Source: Streptomyces sp. GS7
GTDB lineage: Bacteria; Actinomycetota; Actinomycetes; Streptomycetales; Streptomycetaceae
Assembly: GCF_009834125.1 (NCBI RefSeq)
Contig: NZ_CP047146.1
Span: 248,001-312,000, forward strand
Length of the DNA: 64,000 nucleotides
Reading direction: 5' to 3'
Positions 17,195 through 26,132 of this stretch are shown piece by piece. A program made the position numbers and the translations under genes. Each line of letters begins with the position of its first letter. The stretch's first letter is position 1. Below the pieces are notes generated by a model. It did not search any database. It worked only from the letters and a program-made list of their open reading frames with translations, and was not told the origin of the DNA.

Positions 17195-17847
17195 TCCGGG
17201 TACTGATCGTCGACGACCAGGTGATGGTTCGCGAGGGTTTCTCCGTGCTGCTGAACGCCATGCCGGACATCGAGGTCGTCGGCGAGGCCGTCGACGGCCG
17301 GCAGGCGGTGCACAAGGTGGCGGTCCTGCGGCCCGACGTCGTCCTGATGGACATCCGCATGCCGGAGATGAACGGGCTGGAGGCGACCCGCGAGATCGTC
17401 GCCGCCGACGCGGACGCCAAGGTCCTCGTGCTGACCACCTTCGACCTGGACGAGTACGTCTACCAGGCGCTGCGCGCCGGAGCCAGCGGCTTCCTCCTCA
17501 AGGACGCCTCGGCCGGCCAGCTCGCCGAGGGCGTGCGGATCGTCGCCTCGGGGGAGGCGCTGCTCGCCCCGACCGTCACCAAGCGGCTGATCAGCGAGTT
17601 CTCCCGGCTCGGCGCACCCCGTGCGCCGGCCCAGGAGCGCATCGGCGATCTCACGGAGCGGGAGACGGAGGTGCTGGTGCTGGTGGCCCAGGGGCTGTCG
17701 AACGGCGAGATCGCGGAGCATCTCGTCGTCGCCGAATCGACCGTGAAGACGCATGTCAGCCGGATTCTCGTGAAGCTCGGGCTGCGCGACCGGACCCAGG
17801 CGGCGGTGTTCGCGTACGAGGCGCGGCTGGTGACGCCGGGCGGCTGA
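17191..17847 (+). CDS. LuxR-type (NarL family) response regulator
   Basis: 218 residues. The receiver domain has Asp8/Asp9 in IVDDQ, the phosphorylated Asp54 in VVLMDIRMPEMNG and a conserved Lys in GFLLKDAS. A LuxR helix-turn-helix follows in LTERETEVLVLVAQGLSNGEIAEHL (about 150-175). Partner of the kinase it overlaps. Target genes cannot be told from sequence. Confidence 0.92.
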   Translation: MIRVLIVDDQVMVREGFSVLLNAMPDIEVVGEAVDGRQAVHKVAVLRPDVVLMDIRMPEMNGLEATREIVAADADAKVLVLTTFDLDEYVYQALRAGASGFLLKDASAGQLAEGVRIVASGEALLAPTVTKRLISEFSRLGAPRAPAQERIGDLTERETEVLVLVAQGLSNGEIAEHLVVAESTVKTHVSRILVKLGLRDRTQAAVFAYEARLVTPGG

Positions 17848-17986
17848 GGGCCGCGGACGGCCGGTGCGGCGGGCGATACGGCGGGCGGTCCGCGCCACAA
17901 TGATCTCCTTTCCGGTACGGGTGCGCCCGGTGCGCCGGCCTGGTCCGCACACCGGGGCGGCACGTCGGTCGACGCTTCGGACGGCA

Positions 17987-18007
17987 CTGTCCACAGGCTG
18001 TGGACGA
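17987..18007. promoter_or_regulatory. inverted pair of DnaA-box-like sequences
   Basis: CTGTCCACA (17987-17995) and, on the other strand, TCGTCCACA (18007-17999) face each other with a 3-nt gap. Together they form the perfect palindrome GTCCACAG-G-CTGTGGAC. Both fit the degenerate streptomycete DnaA box (YYNTCCACA). The site lies between two convergent genes; it may alternatively serve as a compact hairpin. Confidence 0.4.
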
Positions 18008-18072
18008 TTCGGCGGGCCGGCGGGAGTGCGCCGCCGGAGTCCGCTACAGCTCCGGCGGCGCACGACAGAGGG

Positions 18073-19734
18073 TCAGCCGAGGTCGCGGCGGCGGAGGCCG
18101 GTCAGGCCGGCGGATATGAAGACCGCCGACAGGGCCGGCAGCCACAGGAAGGGTGCGGCCGTCACCGTCCCGCCGGGGAGCTTGGGCAGATGCCCGTACG
18201 GCGAGAGGTCCATCGCCCACTGGGGGAGATCGAGGGCGGGACCGACCCAGCCCAGGGCGAGGCAGCCGCCGACCAGGGCCCAGACGGCGCCGGTCGCCTT
18301 CGGCAGCAGGCCGAAGACCAGCACCGCCAGCCCCGTGAGGGTCCACACCGCCGGGAGCTGGGCGAGCGCGGCGGTCAGCACCGGACCCGTACGGCCGGCG
18401 AGGTCGCCCACGGAGGCGCCGTAGCTGATGCCCAGGGCCAGCCCGCCGGTGGCCAGCACCACGGCGCTGCCCGCCACGGCGACGGCCAGATGACCGCACG
18501 CCCAGCGCACCCGGCCCACCGCGCTCGCCAAGAGCGGTTCGGCGCGGTCACCGGTCTCCTCGGCGCGCATCCGGAGCACCGCGCCCACGGCGTAGATCGC
18601 GGCGATCATGCCGAGCAGGCCGGTCATCGTGGCCAGGAAGGCGTCGGTCAGCCCCCGTTGGCCGCCCATCCGCTCGAAGAGCTCGCGGGTCTGCTGATTG
18701 CCGCCGACCATGCTCGCGGCCCCCTTGGCGATCCCGCCGAACGCCGCACCGGCGAGCGCGAAGCCGGCCGTCCAGCCCAGCAGGGTGGTGCGCTGGAGCC
18801 GCCAGGCCAGGCCCGACGGGCCGCCCAGCGAGCGGGGCGCCCGGGCCGGTCCGGGGCGGGCCGGCAGAAAGCTCATCCCGATGTCGCGGCGTGCGGTGAG
18901 GGCGTACGCCGCCGCCGTCGCCACGGCCGTCGCGGTGGCGAAGAGCAGCACCACCCACCAGCGCTCACCGGCGTACGCCCGGAGGTTCTGCGACCAGCCG
19001 ACCGGCGAGAGCCAGGTGAGCACGGGGGCGCCGCCTTCCCTGGCGGTGGCCCCGCCCGGGGCGCTCGCGGCGTCACCGGCGGCGCGCAGCGCGAAGGCCA
19101 GCCCGAGGGCCGCGCCGGTCAGGCCCTTGGCCATCCGGGCGCTCTCGGTGAGCTGCGCGGCGATCGCGGCCAGGGCGGCGAAGAACATGCCGGCGCCGCC
19201 GACCGCGATGCCCAGGGCGAGCGAACCGCCCGCCGGCTGCCCGGACTTGGCGAGTCCGGCGGCGATCAGCACGGCGAGCCCGGCGTTGGCGACGAGCGCC
19301 GCCAGCAGGGCCGCGGTCAGCGGCGCCCGGCGTCCCACCATGGCGGCGGAGAGCAGCTCCTGACGGCCCGTCTCCTCTTCCTCGCGGGTGTGCCGGACGA
19401 CGATCAGCAGGCTCATCACGGCGGCCAGCACCGCGCCGAGCCCGGCCATCCGCCAGGCGACCAGGCCGCCGACGGAGTCGCTGAAGACCGGTCCGTACAG
19501 CGCGCGCAGCGAGGCGTTGGCGTTCATCGACGCGGCGAGGTCGGCGCGCTTGGCGGCGGTGCCGTACAGCGCCTGGAGGGACGAGCCCATGCCGGCGACG
19601 GACAGCCCGAGGACCAGCACCCAGGCCGGGATCATCAGCCGGTCGCGGCGCAGGGCGAGGCGCAACAGGGCGCCGGTGCCCGCGAGATGGCGGGCTCCCC
19701 CGGCGCGGGCGGGGGCCGCCGCTACCGCGGTCAT
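18073..19734 (-). CDS. ABC exporter permease (antibiotic-exporter type)
   Basis: 553 residues with about 12 membrane helices in two similar halves, starting [13 protein letters not shown]. This layout matches the large single-chain permeases of the tetronasin/polyketide-antibiotic ABC exporters. The ATG overlaps the ATPase stop (ATGA, 4 bp), so the two are translationally coupled and form one exporter in the cell membrane. The substrate is unknown, and no biosynthetic genes are nearby. Expression should follow the operator upstream of the ATPase gene. Confidence 0.85.
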   Translation of the reverse strand: MTAVAAAPARAGGARHLAGTGALLRLALRRDRLMIPAWVLVLGLSVAGMGSSLQALYGTAAKRADLAASMNANASLRALYGPVFSDSVGGLVAWRMAGLGAVLAAVMSLLIVVRHTREEEETGRQELLSAAMVGRRAPLTAALLAALVANAGLAVLIAAGLAKSGQPAGGSLALGIAVGGAGMFFAALAAIAAQLTESARMAKGLTGAALGLAFALRAAGDAASAPGGATAREGGAPVLTWLSPVGWSQNLRAYAGERWWVVLLFATATAVATAAAYALTARRDIGMSFLPARPGPARAPRSLGGPSGLAWRLQRTTLLGWTAGFALAGAAFGGIAKGAASMVGGNQQTRELFERMGGQRGLTDAFLATMTGLLGMIAAIYAVGAVLRMRAEETGDRAEPLLASAVGRVRWACGHLAVAVAGSAVVLATGGLALGISYGASVGDLAGRTGPVLTAALAQLPAVWTLTGLAVLVFGLLPKATGAVWALVGGCLALGWVGPALDLPQWAMDLSPYGHLPKLPGGTVTAAPFLWLPALSAVFISAGLTGLRRRDLG

Positions 19735-20678
19735 CGCGCGACCGCCCCTTCGGTGCGGGCGCCGCCCGGCCGCCGGACGTCGTCCTGATAGTGGCGGAGG
19801 AACAGCTCCTCCAGGGTGGGCGGCGTGCTGCTGAGGCTGCGCAGGCCCGCCGCGCCGAGCAGCCGGAGCACCGCGTCGAGCTTGTCGGTGTCGGCCTGGA
19901 GCCGGACCCGGCAGCCCGCGCCGCCCGCCCCCGGCCGCACGTCCAGGTCGTGGACGCCGGGCAGTCCGGAGAGACCCTCGGGCGCTCCGGCGAGCTCGGC
20001 GACGACGGACGTACGGGCGAGGTGCCGCAGCTCGCCGAGGGAGCCGGACTCCACGGTGCGGCCCTTGCGGATGATGCTGACGCGGTCGCAGAGCGCCTCG
20101 ACCTCGGACAGCACATGGCTGGAGAGCAGGACCGTACGGCCGCGGTCGCGCTCCTCCGCCACGCAGGACTGGAAGACCTCCTCCATCAGCGGGTCGAGCC
20201 CGGAGGTCGGCTCGTCGAGTATCAGCAGGTCGACGTCCGAGGCGAAGGCGGCGACCAGCGCGACCTTCTGGCGGTTGCCCTTGGAGTACGTGCGCCCCTT
20301 CTTGGTGGGGTCCAGCTCGAAGCGCTCCAGGAGCTCGGCCCGGCGCGCGGTGTCGAGCCGGCCGCGCAGCCGGCCGTAGAGGTCGATGACCTCGCCGCCG
20401 GAGAGGTTCCGCCACAGGGTGACGTCGCCGGGCACATACGCCACCCGGCGGTGGACCGCGACCGCGTCCTGCCAGGGGTCCCTGCCCAGCAGCCGGGCGG
20501 CACCGCGGTCGGCGCGCAGCAGACCCAGCAGCACCCGGATCGTCGTGGACTTGCCCGCGCCGTTGGGCCCGAGGAAGCCGTGCACCTCACCGGCCTCGAC
20601 TTCGAGGTCGAGGCCGTCCAACGCCTGTGTCCGGCCGAAGGACTTGTGGAGGCCGGACACGCTGATCGCCTTCGTCAT
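19731..20678 (-). CDS. ABC exporter ATP-binding protein
   Basis: 315 residues. Walker A is [10 protein letters not shown] (about 38-47) and Walker B is [14 protein letters not shown]. The signature is degenerate ([11 protein letters not shown] instead of LSGGQ), typical of the DrrA-like antibiotic-export ATPases. The C-terminal 100 residues form the regulatory extension of that group. It has a leaderless start: a -10 TACCTT ends 7 nt before the ATG, with -35 TTCACA overlapped by a palindromic operator. It pairs with the permease downstream. Confidence 0.9.
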   Translation of the reverse strand: MTKAISVSGLHKSFGRTQALDGLDLEVEAGEVHGFLGPNGAGKSTTIRVLLGLLRADRGAARLLGRDPWQDAVAVHRRVAYVPGDVTLWRNLSGGEVIDLYGRLRGRLDTARRAELLERFELDPTKKGRTYSKGNRQKVALVAAFASDVDLLILDEPTSGLDPLMEEVFQSCVAEERDRGRTVLLSSHVLSEVEALCDRVSIIRKGRTVESGSLGELRHLARTSVVAELAGAPEGLSGLPGVHDLDVRPGAGGAGCRVRLQADTDKLDAVLRLLGAAGLRSLSSTPPTLEELFLRHYQDDVRRPGGARTEGAVAR

Positions 20679-20685
20679 GATTCCG

Positions 20686-20714
20686 AAGGTACGCGAGATT
20701 CACAAACTTGTGAA
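20686..20714 (-). promoter_or_regulatory. promoter of the ABC exporter operon
   Basis: On the minus strand: -35 TTCACA (20714-20709), a 17-nt spacer, -10 TACCTT (20691-20686), then 7 nt to the ATG at 20678. Confidence 0.65.
20699..20714. promoter_or_regulatory. palindromic operator between exporter and regulator genes
   Basis: TTCACAA-AC-TTGTGAA is a perfect 16-bp inverted repeat. It overlaps the -35 box of the exporter promoter and lies 58 bp before the divergent regulator gene. Confidence 0.65.
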
Positions 20715-20771
20715 GTTAAGAAACCGTATAAAGTTGGCGGAGCGGCTCTGATCAGGGGAGATGATGCGGGT

Positions 20772-21425
20772 ATGGGCGAGCAGCGACAGCAGGGCAGCAG
20801 CGACCGGCGGAGCGGACGGACCGCGCTGGACGCATCGGAGGCACCGGAGGCACCGGAGGCACCAGAGACACAGGAGGCGCAGGACGCAGCCGGGCGCGAC
20901 GGCCGGGACGTCCGCGCGGGCCGTGACGACGCTGTGCCGACCTTCGTCGAGCGGTTCGCGGCGCAGATGGTCGACGCCGGGATGCAGCGCATGCCGGCCC
21001 GGGTCTTCGCCTGCCTGCTCGCCTCCGACACCGGCGTGCTGACCTCGGCCGAGCTGGGCGAGCGGCTCCAGGTCAGCCCCGCCGCGGTCTCCGGCGCGAT
21101 CCGCTACCTCTCCCAGGTGGGCATGGTCGGCCGCGAGCGCGAGCCGGGCTCCCGCCGCGACCGGTACCGCGTCCACAGCGACCAGTGGTACGAGGCGCTC
21201 ACCCGCCGGGACAGCGTCCTCATCCGCTGGGAGCACACCCTCCGCGACGGCGTCGAGAGCCTGGGCGAGGACTCCGACGCGGGCCGCCGGATCGCCGAGA
21301 CCCTCGCCTTCATCGAGTTCATGCAGCAGGAGCTCACCGGCATGATGGACCGCTGGCGCAACCACCTCGGCCGGCTGCGCACCGACCAGGACGGCACCGC
21401 CCCGGCCGAGGCCCCCCGGCGCTGA
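20772..21425 (+). CDS. MarR/GbsR-type transcriptional regulator of the divergent ABC exporter
   Basis: 217 residues. An N-terminal disordered stretch contains repeated Glu-Ala-Pro (residues about 24-40). A winged-helix domain follows, with the recognition region LTSAELGERLQVSPAAVSGAIRYLSQVGMVGREREPGSRRDRY (about 95-140), and a helical C-terminal half (IAETLAFIEFMQQELTGMMDRW) for dimerisation. Regulators of this kind usually repress the exporter next door and are released by the exported drug. The exact palindrome over the exporter's -35 box is the likely binding site. The start is ATG 20772; a GGGGAG lies about 11 nt upstream. Confidence 0.85.
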   Translation: MGEQRQQGSSDRRSGRTALDASEAPEAPEAPETQEAQDAAGRDGRDVRAGRDDAVPTFVERFAAQMVDAGMQRMPARVFACLLASDTGVLTSAELGERLQVSPAAVSGAIRYLSQVGMVGREREPGSRRDRYRVHSDQWYEALTRRDSVLIRWEHTLRDGVESLGEDSDAGRRIAETLAFIEFMQQELTGMMDRWRNHLGRLRTDQDGTAPAEAPRR

Positions 21426-21460
21426 GCCCTGGCACCGGCCGTTCCCCGGTGCCGGCGGTC

Positions 21461-21495
21461 AGGGCCTTTCTGGGCCAGGGTCGGACAGGCCCTAG
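21461..21495. repeat. dispersed GGGCCTGTCCGA repeat, copy 2
   Basis: On the minus strand it reads GACTAGGGCCTGTCCGA. The TAG at 21494-21492 is the stop codon of the lipid-kinase-like gene. An AGGGCCT/AGGCCCT pair could close a stem across the element. Confidence 0.5.
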
Positions 21496-22583
21496 TCCCG
21501 CCGCGGCAGCTGGAGCCGCCAGGCCCCCGGCTGCACCGTCCACGTACGCGTCCTGACCGGCCCGCCGACCAGCGCGTCCGCCCGGTAGTGGAAGTCCGCC
21601 CCGGACACCGTCACCGCCCGCGCCCGGGCCCGTACGGGGTGCCCCTCGCCGGCCCAGTGGACCACCACCTCGGCCAGCCCGCCGGACGGCGCCGGGACGT
21701 CCGGTGCCGCCGCCGGCCCGTGCGCACCGGCCGTGTCGCTCGCGCCGTCCGCGTCGTGCGGACCGGCGCCGCCCTCGGCACGCACCCCGCCGGGCATCAC
21801 CGACACCCCGCGCACCGGCCGGTCCAGGTCCGCCAGCAGCGCCCCGTCCGCCTCGATCCGCAGCCGCAGCCGCTGCGCCGGCACCCGACCGCGCCGGCCG
21901 CCCAGCCCGGCCGCCGGGGCCAGCAGCGACAGCGCCGTGCGGGCGGTCCGCGCGGCCGGCCGCCACCAGGGGCGGTGCCCGGCCCCGGGGTGCGCCGCGT
22001 CCTCCGGGGCCTCGGCCTCGTCCGTGTACCCCGTGGCCCCGACATGGCCCGGCGGGTCGTAGCCGCCGCACCGCCCCGGATCGCCGAGCACCCCGTATTC
22101 CGGCGGCGCCCCGTCCCCGCAGGGGATCCGCAGCCCGCCCAGCACGATGCCGTCGCTGTCGTCCGTGAGCAGGTCCATCGGTCGCTCCCCGCCGTCCAGT
22201 ACGGCGCGCGCGGCGGCGACGGCGTCCGTGGGGACGCCCAGCGTCCGGCTCAGCGCGACCGCGGCCGGCGCGCCCACCGGCACCATCGACAGCGGCACCC
22301 CGCCCAGTTCCCGCTCTCTGTGGAGCAGGCCCACGACCCGCAGGAGCGCGCGGTCGTCGCCGATCACCACCGGGCGGCGGTGGCCGCGCCGGGCCAGTGC
22401 CCTGGCGAATTCCTCGGGCCCCTCGGGGAGGCAGATTTTCGCTCCCGCGCCCGCGCACAGGACATCCTTCGCGATGCGTACGGACTCGCCGTCCGTACTG
22501 CGGGCGACCGGGTCGATGACCACAAGCAGGGGGCACCCCCGAACGGAGTCCGCGGGAGAGTGCCCAGAAGGCTGCGCCGACAC
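21492..22583 (-). CDS. diacylglycerol kinase-like protein
   Basis: 363 residues. The N-terminal 130 residues resemble the diacylglycerol kinase/NAD kinase catalytic fold: CPLLVVIDPVA, then VVIGDDRALLRVVGLLHRERELGGVPLSMVPVGAPAAVALSRTLGVP. The usual GGDGT is replaced by the weaker GDDRA, so catalytic activity is doubtful. The remainder has beta-rich segments like the second domain of YegS-type lipid kinases. GTG start with GAAGGA 6 nt upstream. Divergent from purA. The stop codon is part of a dispersed repeat. Confidence 0.65.
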   Translation of the reverse strand: MSAQPSGHSPADSVRGCPLLVVIDPVARSTDGESVRIAKDVLCAGAGAKICLPEGPEEFARALARRGHRRPVVIGDDRALLRVVGLLHRERELGGVPLSMVPVGAPAAVALSRTLGVPTDAVAAARAVLDGGERPMDLLTDDSDGIVLGGLRIPCGDGAPPEYGVLGDPGRCGGYDPPGHVGATGYTDEAEAPEDAAHPGAGHRPWWRPAARTARTALSLLAPAAGLGGRRGRVPAQRLRLRIEADGALLADLDRPVRGVSVMPGGVRAEGGAGPHDADGASDTAGAHGPAAAPDVPAPSGGLAEVVVHWAGEGHPVRARARAVTVSGADFHYRADALVGGPVRTRTWTVQPGAWRLQLPRRD

Positions 22584-22617
22584 CTCGGTCCTTCCTCAGG
22601 TAGCATCTCGGTGCAAG

Positions 22618-22645
22618 AGCCCCTTGCGCTATTGCGCCAGGGGCT
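22618..22645. promoter_or_regulatory. hairpin in the purA leader
   Basis: AGCCCCTTGCGC / GCGCCAGGGGCT with a TATT loop and one mismatch, just downstream of a possible -10 TAGCAT (22601-22606). It would lie at the 5' end of the purA mRNA and may be a transcript-stabilising or regulatory structure. I do not recognise it as a known riboswitch. Confidence 0.45.
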
Positions 22646-22759
22646 TCGTCTATTCCGGGGCACCGGTCCGACGGCTCTGGCGATGACGTCTGCGCGAACA
22701 CGCGACGCCACGCCATCCACGCACGTTGGACATGCCCCGCCCGGAAGGGGTGTACGCCT

Positions 22760-24046
22760 GTGCCCGCACTTGTGCTGCTCGGTGCTCAGTGGGGTGATGA
22801 AGGCAAGGGAAAGGCCACCGATCTGCTCGGTGGGTCCGTGGACTACGTGGTGCGCTACCAGGGCGGCAACAACGCCGGCCACACGGTCGTCGTCGGCGAC
22901 CAGAAGTACGCACTGCACCTCCTCCCTTCCGGAATCCTCTCGCCGGGGTGCACCCCGGTCATCGGCAACGGTGTCGTCGTCGACCCCGCGGTCCTGCTCT
23001 CCGAGCTGAGCGGACTCAACGAGCGCGGCGTCGACACGTCCAAGCTGCTGATCAGCGGTAACGCGCATCTGATCACGCCGTACAACATCACCGTCGACAA
23101 GGTGACGGAACGCTTCCTCGGAAAGCGGAAGATCGGCACCACCGGGCGCGGCATCGGCCCGACCTACGCCGACAAGATCAACCGCACCGGCATCCGGGTC
23201 CAGGACCTCTACGACGAGTCGATCCTGGTCCAGAAGGTCGAGGCGGCGCTCGACGTCAAGAACCAGCTGCTCACCAAGCTCTACAACCGCCGCGCCATCG
23301 AGGCCGGCCAGGTCGTCGAGGAGCTGCTGGGCTACGCCGACCAGATCAAGGGCTATGTCGCCGACACCACCCTGATCCTCAACGACGCCCTGGACAACGA
23401 CAAGGTCGTGCTCTTCGAGGGCGGGCAGGGCACCCTGCTCGACATCGATCACGGCACGTACCCCTTCGTGACGTCCTCGAACCCGACCGCGGGCGGTGCC
23501 TGCACCGGCGCGGGTGTCGGCCCGACCAAGATCAGCCGGGTCATCGGCATCCTCAAGGCGTACACCACCCGCGTCGGCGCCGGCCCGTTCCCGACCGAGC
23601 TGTTCGACGAGGACGGCGAGGCGCTGCGCCGGATCGGCGGCGAGCGCGGTGTCACCACCGGCCGTGACCGCCGCTGCGGCTGGTTCGACGCGGTCATCGC
23701 CCGCTACGCGACCCGGGTCAACGGCCTGACGGACTTCTTCCTCACCAAGCTCGACGTCCTCACCGGCTGGGAGCAGATCCCGGTCTGCGTGGCCTACGAG
23801 ATCGACGGCAGGCGCGTCGAGGAACTGCCCTACAGCCAGACCGACTTCCACCACGCGAAGCCGGTCTACGAGATGCTGCCGGGCTGGTCCGAGGACATCA
23901 CCCAGGCGAAGACCTTCTCCGACCTGCCGAAGAACGCCCAGGCGTACGTCAAGGCGCTGGAGGAGATGTCCGGCGCCCCGATCTCCGCGATCGGTGTGGG
24001 CCCGGGCCGGGACGAGACCATCGAGATCAACTCCTTCCTGTCGTAA
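22760..24046 (+). CDS. purA: adenylosuccinate synthetase
   Basis: 428 residues. It joins IMP and aspartate using GTP, the first step from IMP to AMP. The P-loop-like [11 protein letters not shown] is at 8-18, GGNNAGHT at about 38-45, and [15 protein letters not shown] and the [15 protein letters not shown] segment follow. GTG start with a strong GGAAGGGG 11 nt upstream. Monocistronic, with a 100-bp leader hairpin and paired terminators after the stop. Confidence 0.97.
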   Translation: MPALVLLGAQWGDEGKGKATDLLGGSVDYVVRYQGGNNAGHTVVVGDQKYALHLLPSGILSPGCTPVIGNGVVVDPAVLLSELSGLNERGVDTSKLLISGNAHLITPYNITVDKVTERFLGKRKIGTTGRGIGPTYADKINRTGIRVQDLYDESILVQKVEAALDVKNQLLTKLYNRRAIEAGQVVEELLGYADQIKGYVADTTLILNDALDNDKVVLFEGGQGTLLDIDHGTYPFVTSSNPTAGGACTGAGVGPTKISRVIGILKAYTTRVGAGPFPTELFDEDGEALRRIGGERGVTTGRDRRCGWFDAVIARYATRVNGLTDFFLTKLDVLTGWEQIPVCVAYEIDGRRVEELPYSQTDFHHAKPVYEMLPGWSEDITQAKTFSDLPKNAQAYVKALEEMSGAPISAIGVGPGRDETIEINSFLS

Positions 24047-24065
24047 GGAAGTCCGGCACGGCCCC

Positions 24066-24096
24066 GGCGGTCCGGTCCCCTCGGGGCCGGACCGCC
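24066..24096 (+). terminator. purA terminator hairpin
   Basis: GGCGGTCCGG paired with CCGGACCGCC, extended inside by CCCC/GGGG around a TC loop with one bulged T. Confidence 0.75.
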
Positions 24097-24100
24097 GCCC

Positions 24101-24139
24101 GGGGTGACGGCACAGGCGGCGCGCCTGTGCCGTCACCCC
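24101..24139. terminator. bidirectional 18-bp hairpin between purA and the kinase gene
   Basis: Perfect stem GGGGTGACGGCACAGGCG / CGCCTGTGCCGTCACCCC with a GCG loop. It includes the stop codon of the kinase gene on the minus strand, so it ends converging transcripts from both sides. Confidence 0.75.
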
Positions 24140-25719
24140 GTTTTCGTGTACAGCAGCGGCGCCAGGCCGCCCGCCTTGTCGAAGGTGCGCCGCAGCTGGC
24201 CGCCGATCAGCTCCAGGGTGCTGGGGGAGCCGGGGCGGCAGGTGTCGGGCGGGCCGGAGACCACGGTGGACGGGCCGAGCCGCACCGGCGGACCGGCGCT
24301 CTTGAGGGTGGCCGCGAACCGGCAGTCGTACGTGGGCCCGGTGGCAGCCATCCGGAGCACGGTCTCCCCCGGCTTGCCCTGGACGAGGGTGAAGCGGCGG
24401 ACGTCCAGCGCGGAGTCGCCCACCGTCGTCGACCAGACGCCCAGATAGCCGGCCGGAATGCCGCCGTCCGGCGCGGTGGTCCGGGCCGGGGCCTTCTCGG
24501 TGGCGACGGCGCTGCCGTCCGACCCGCCCAGCAGCGCGTACGCGGTGGCGGCGCCCGCTCCGGCCAGCACCAGCGCGGCCGCGGCCAGCAGCGTCCGGCG
24601 GGTGCGGCGCGTGCGGCGGGTCCGACGGGTGCGGCGGCGGTGCGCCGGGGCGGCCGACGGCGCCACGGTGGCGGGCGGCCCGGCGGCCGGGTCCGCGGCG
24701 GATGTCCCGTGCGGCCGGACGGCGGTCGGCGGGGTGGGCGTGCGGTCCGGGCCGTCGTGCGGGTTCTCCGCGTCCAGCAGCTCCACCGCATGCCGCCCCA
24801 GGCGGGCGATCAGCGCGCCCGGGAGCCACGGTTCGTCGTCGGCCGCCCCGGCGGCGGGCAGGCCCTCCTCGGCCCGCGCCGCCAGGTCCCCGGGCGCGGG
24901 GCGCCGGGCCGGGTCCTTCGCCAGGCAGGCGGTGACCAGGTCGTACAGCCCGTCGGGGAGGCCGGTCAGGTCCGGTTCCTCTTCGGCGATGCGGTACATC
25001 ATCGCGTGCGGCAGGGTCGTGTCGGAGCCGAACGGCTGGCGGCCGGTGGCCGCGTACACCAGCACCGAGCCGAGGCAGAAGACGTCGCAGGCCGGGGTGA
25101 GCGGTGTACCGCGGACCTGCTCGGGGGCCATGAAGCCGGGCGAGCCCACCGCCGCCCCCGTATGCGTCACCCCGCTCGCGGCCACCCCCTCCAGCGCCCG
25201 CGCGATGCCGAAGTCGATGACCCGCGGGCCGTCGATGGTGATCAGGATGTTGGACGGCTTGAGGTCGCGGTGGATGATCCCGGCGGCGTGCACCGACCGC
25301 AGCGCGCGGGCCAGCCCGGCGGCCAGGATCCGCACCGTGCGCTCCGGCAGCGGTGCGCCCCCGCCGACGACCTGCTGGAGGGAGGGGCCGGCGATGTACC
25401 CGGTGGCGAGCCAGGGGGTCTCGGCCTCGGTGTCCGCGTCCAGTACGGGAGCGGTCCACTCCCCGCCGACCTGCTGGGCGGCCCGTACCTCGCGCCGGAA
25501 GCGGGCCCGGAACTCCTCCTGGTGGGCCAGTTCCGCACGCACCAGCTTGACGGCGACGGTCCGGCCGCGGTCCGAACGGGCCAGGAACACCCGGCCCATG
25601 CCGCCCTCGCCGAGCCGTCCGATCAGGCGGTAGTCCCCGATCCACTGGGGATCCTGCGCGCCCAGCGGAGTCAGCCCTCCGGACCGGCCCGCCCGTCCCG
25701 AACGCCCCTGCTGTTCCAT
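24133..25719 (-). CDS. membrane-anchored Ser/Thr protein kinase (PASTA-less)
   Basis: 528 residues. The kinase domain is about 30-290: glycine loop GEGGMGRVF (38-46), Lys58, catalytic HRDLKPSN (150-157), DFG (169-171) and activation segment GSPGFMAPE. A Pro/Ala-rich linker is followed by five tandem Thr-Arg-Arg units (about 362-376), then one membrane helix (377-397). An extracytoplasmic domain of about 130 residues follows (IPAGYLGVWSTT..., with two Cys that could pair), a possible sensor. The ATG at 25719 (MEQQGRSGRAG) with GGGG 8-10 nt upstream is preferred over a longer in-frame start at 25938 with untypical sequence. Confidence 0.85.
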   Translation of the reverse strand: MEQQGRSGRAGRSGGLTPLGAQDPQWIGDYRLIGRLGEGGMGRVFLARSDRGRTVAVKLVRAELAHQEEFRARFRREVRAAQQVGGEWTAPVLDADTEAETPWLATGYIAGPSLQQVVGGGAPLPERTVRILAAGLARALRSVHAAGIIHRDLKPSNILITIDGPRVIDFGIARALEGVAASGVTHTGAAVGSPGFMAPEQVRGTPLTPACDVFCLGSVLVYAATGRQPFGSDTTLPHAMMYRIAEEEPDLTGLPDGLYDLVTACLAKDPARRPAPGDLAARAEEGLPAAGAADDEPWLPGALIARLGRHAVELLDAENPHDGPDRTPTPPTAVRPHGTSAADPAAGPPATVAPSAAPAHRRRTRRTRRTRRTRRTLLAAAALVLAGAGAATAYALLGGSDGSAVATEKAPARTTAPDGGIPAGYLGVWSTTVGDSALDVRRFTLVQGKPGETVLRMAATGPTYDCRFAATLKSAGPPVRLGPSTVVSGPPDTCRPGSPSTLELIGGQLRRTFDKAGGLAPLLYTKTG

Positions 25720-26132
25720 GATCCGCCGCCCCTTTGCCCGGTCTCCCCCGACCCCGCCCAGTGGGAGCGCCAACTCGTCCGCGGTGAGGATATCGAGGCC
25801 GTACGTCAGGCCGGTGGGGCGGGATTCGGCCAAGGCGTGCGCCCGTAGGGGCGGGCCGGGGCGCCGCCGTCCACGAGGGCCGGGTTCCCCGCTGCGCGGC
25901 ATACAGGGCGGTGGCCTGACGGCCTGCCGTGTCGCCAAGAGGGCTTCCCTGTCCGGGAATTGACGGAATGGATGTCTGATTCCGCGTTCCGGAACTTTAC
26001 GGGGTTACCGATCGTCGAGAGCGGAGAACAACCGCACAGAACAACCGCACAGAGCGACGCACAGAGCGACGACAGACACCTCACGATGCCCAGGCGTGCA
26101 CGATCCCCCGTCCCCCATCACAAGGAGACCGT

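Noticed and set aside
18073..21425. Biosynthetic gene cluster around the antibiotic-type ABC exporter
   Set aside because: No synthase, tailoring or resistance genes lie near it. The neighbours are housekeeping or regulatory.
22618..22645. Known purine riboswitch before purA
   Set aside because: It is a simple single hairpin without the conserved three-way junction or loop sequences of purine or guanidine riboswitches.
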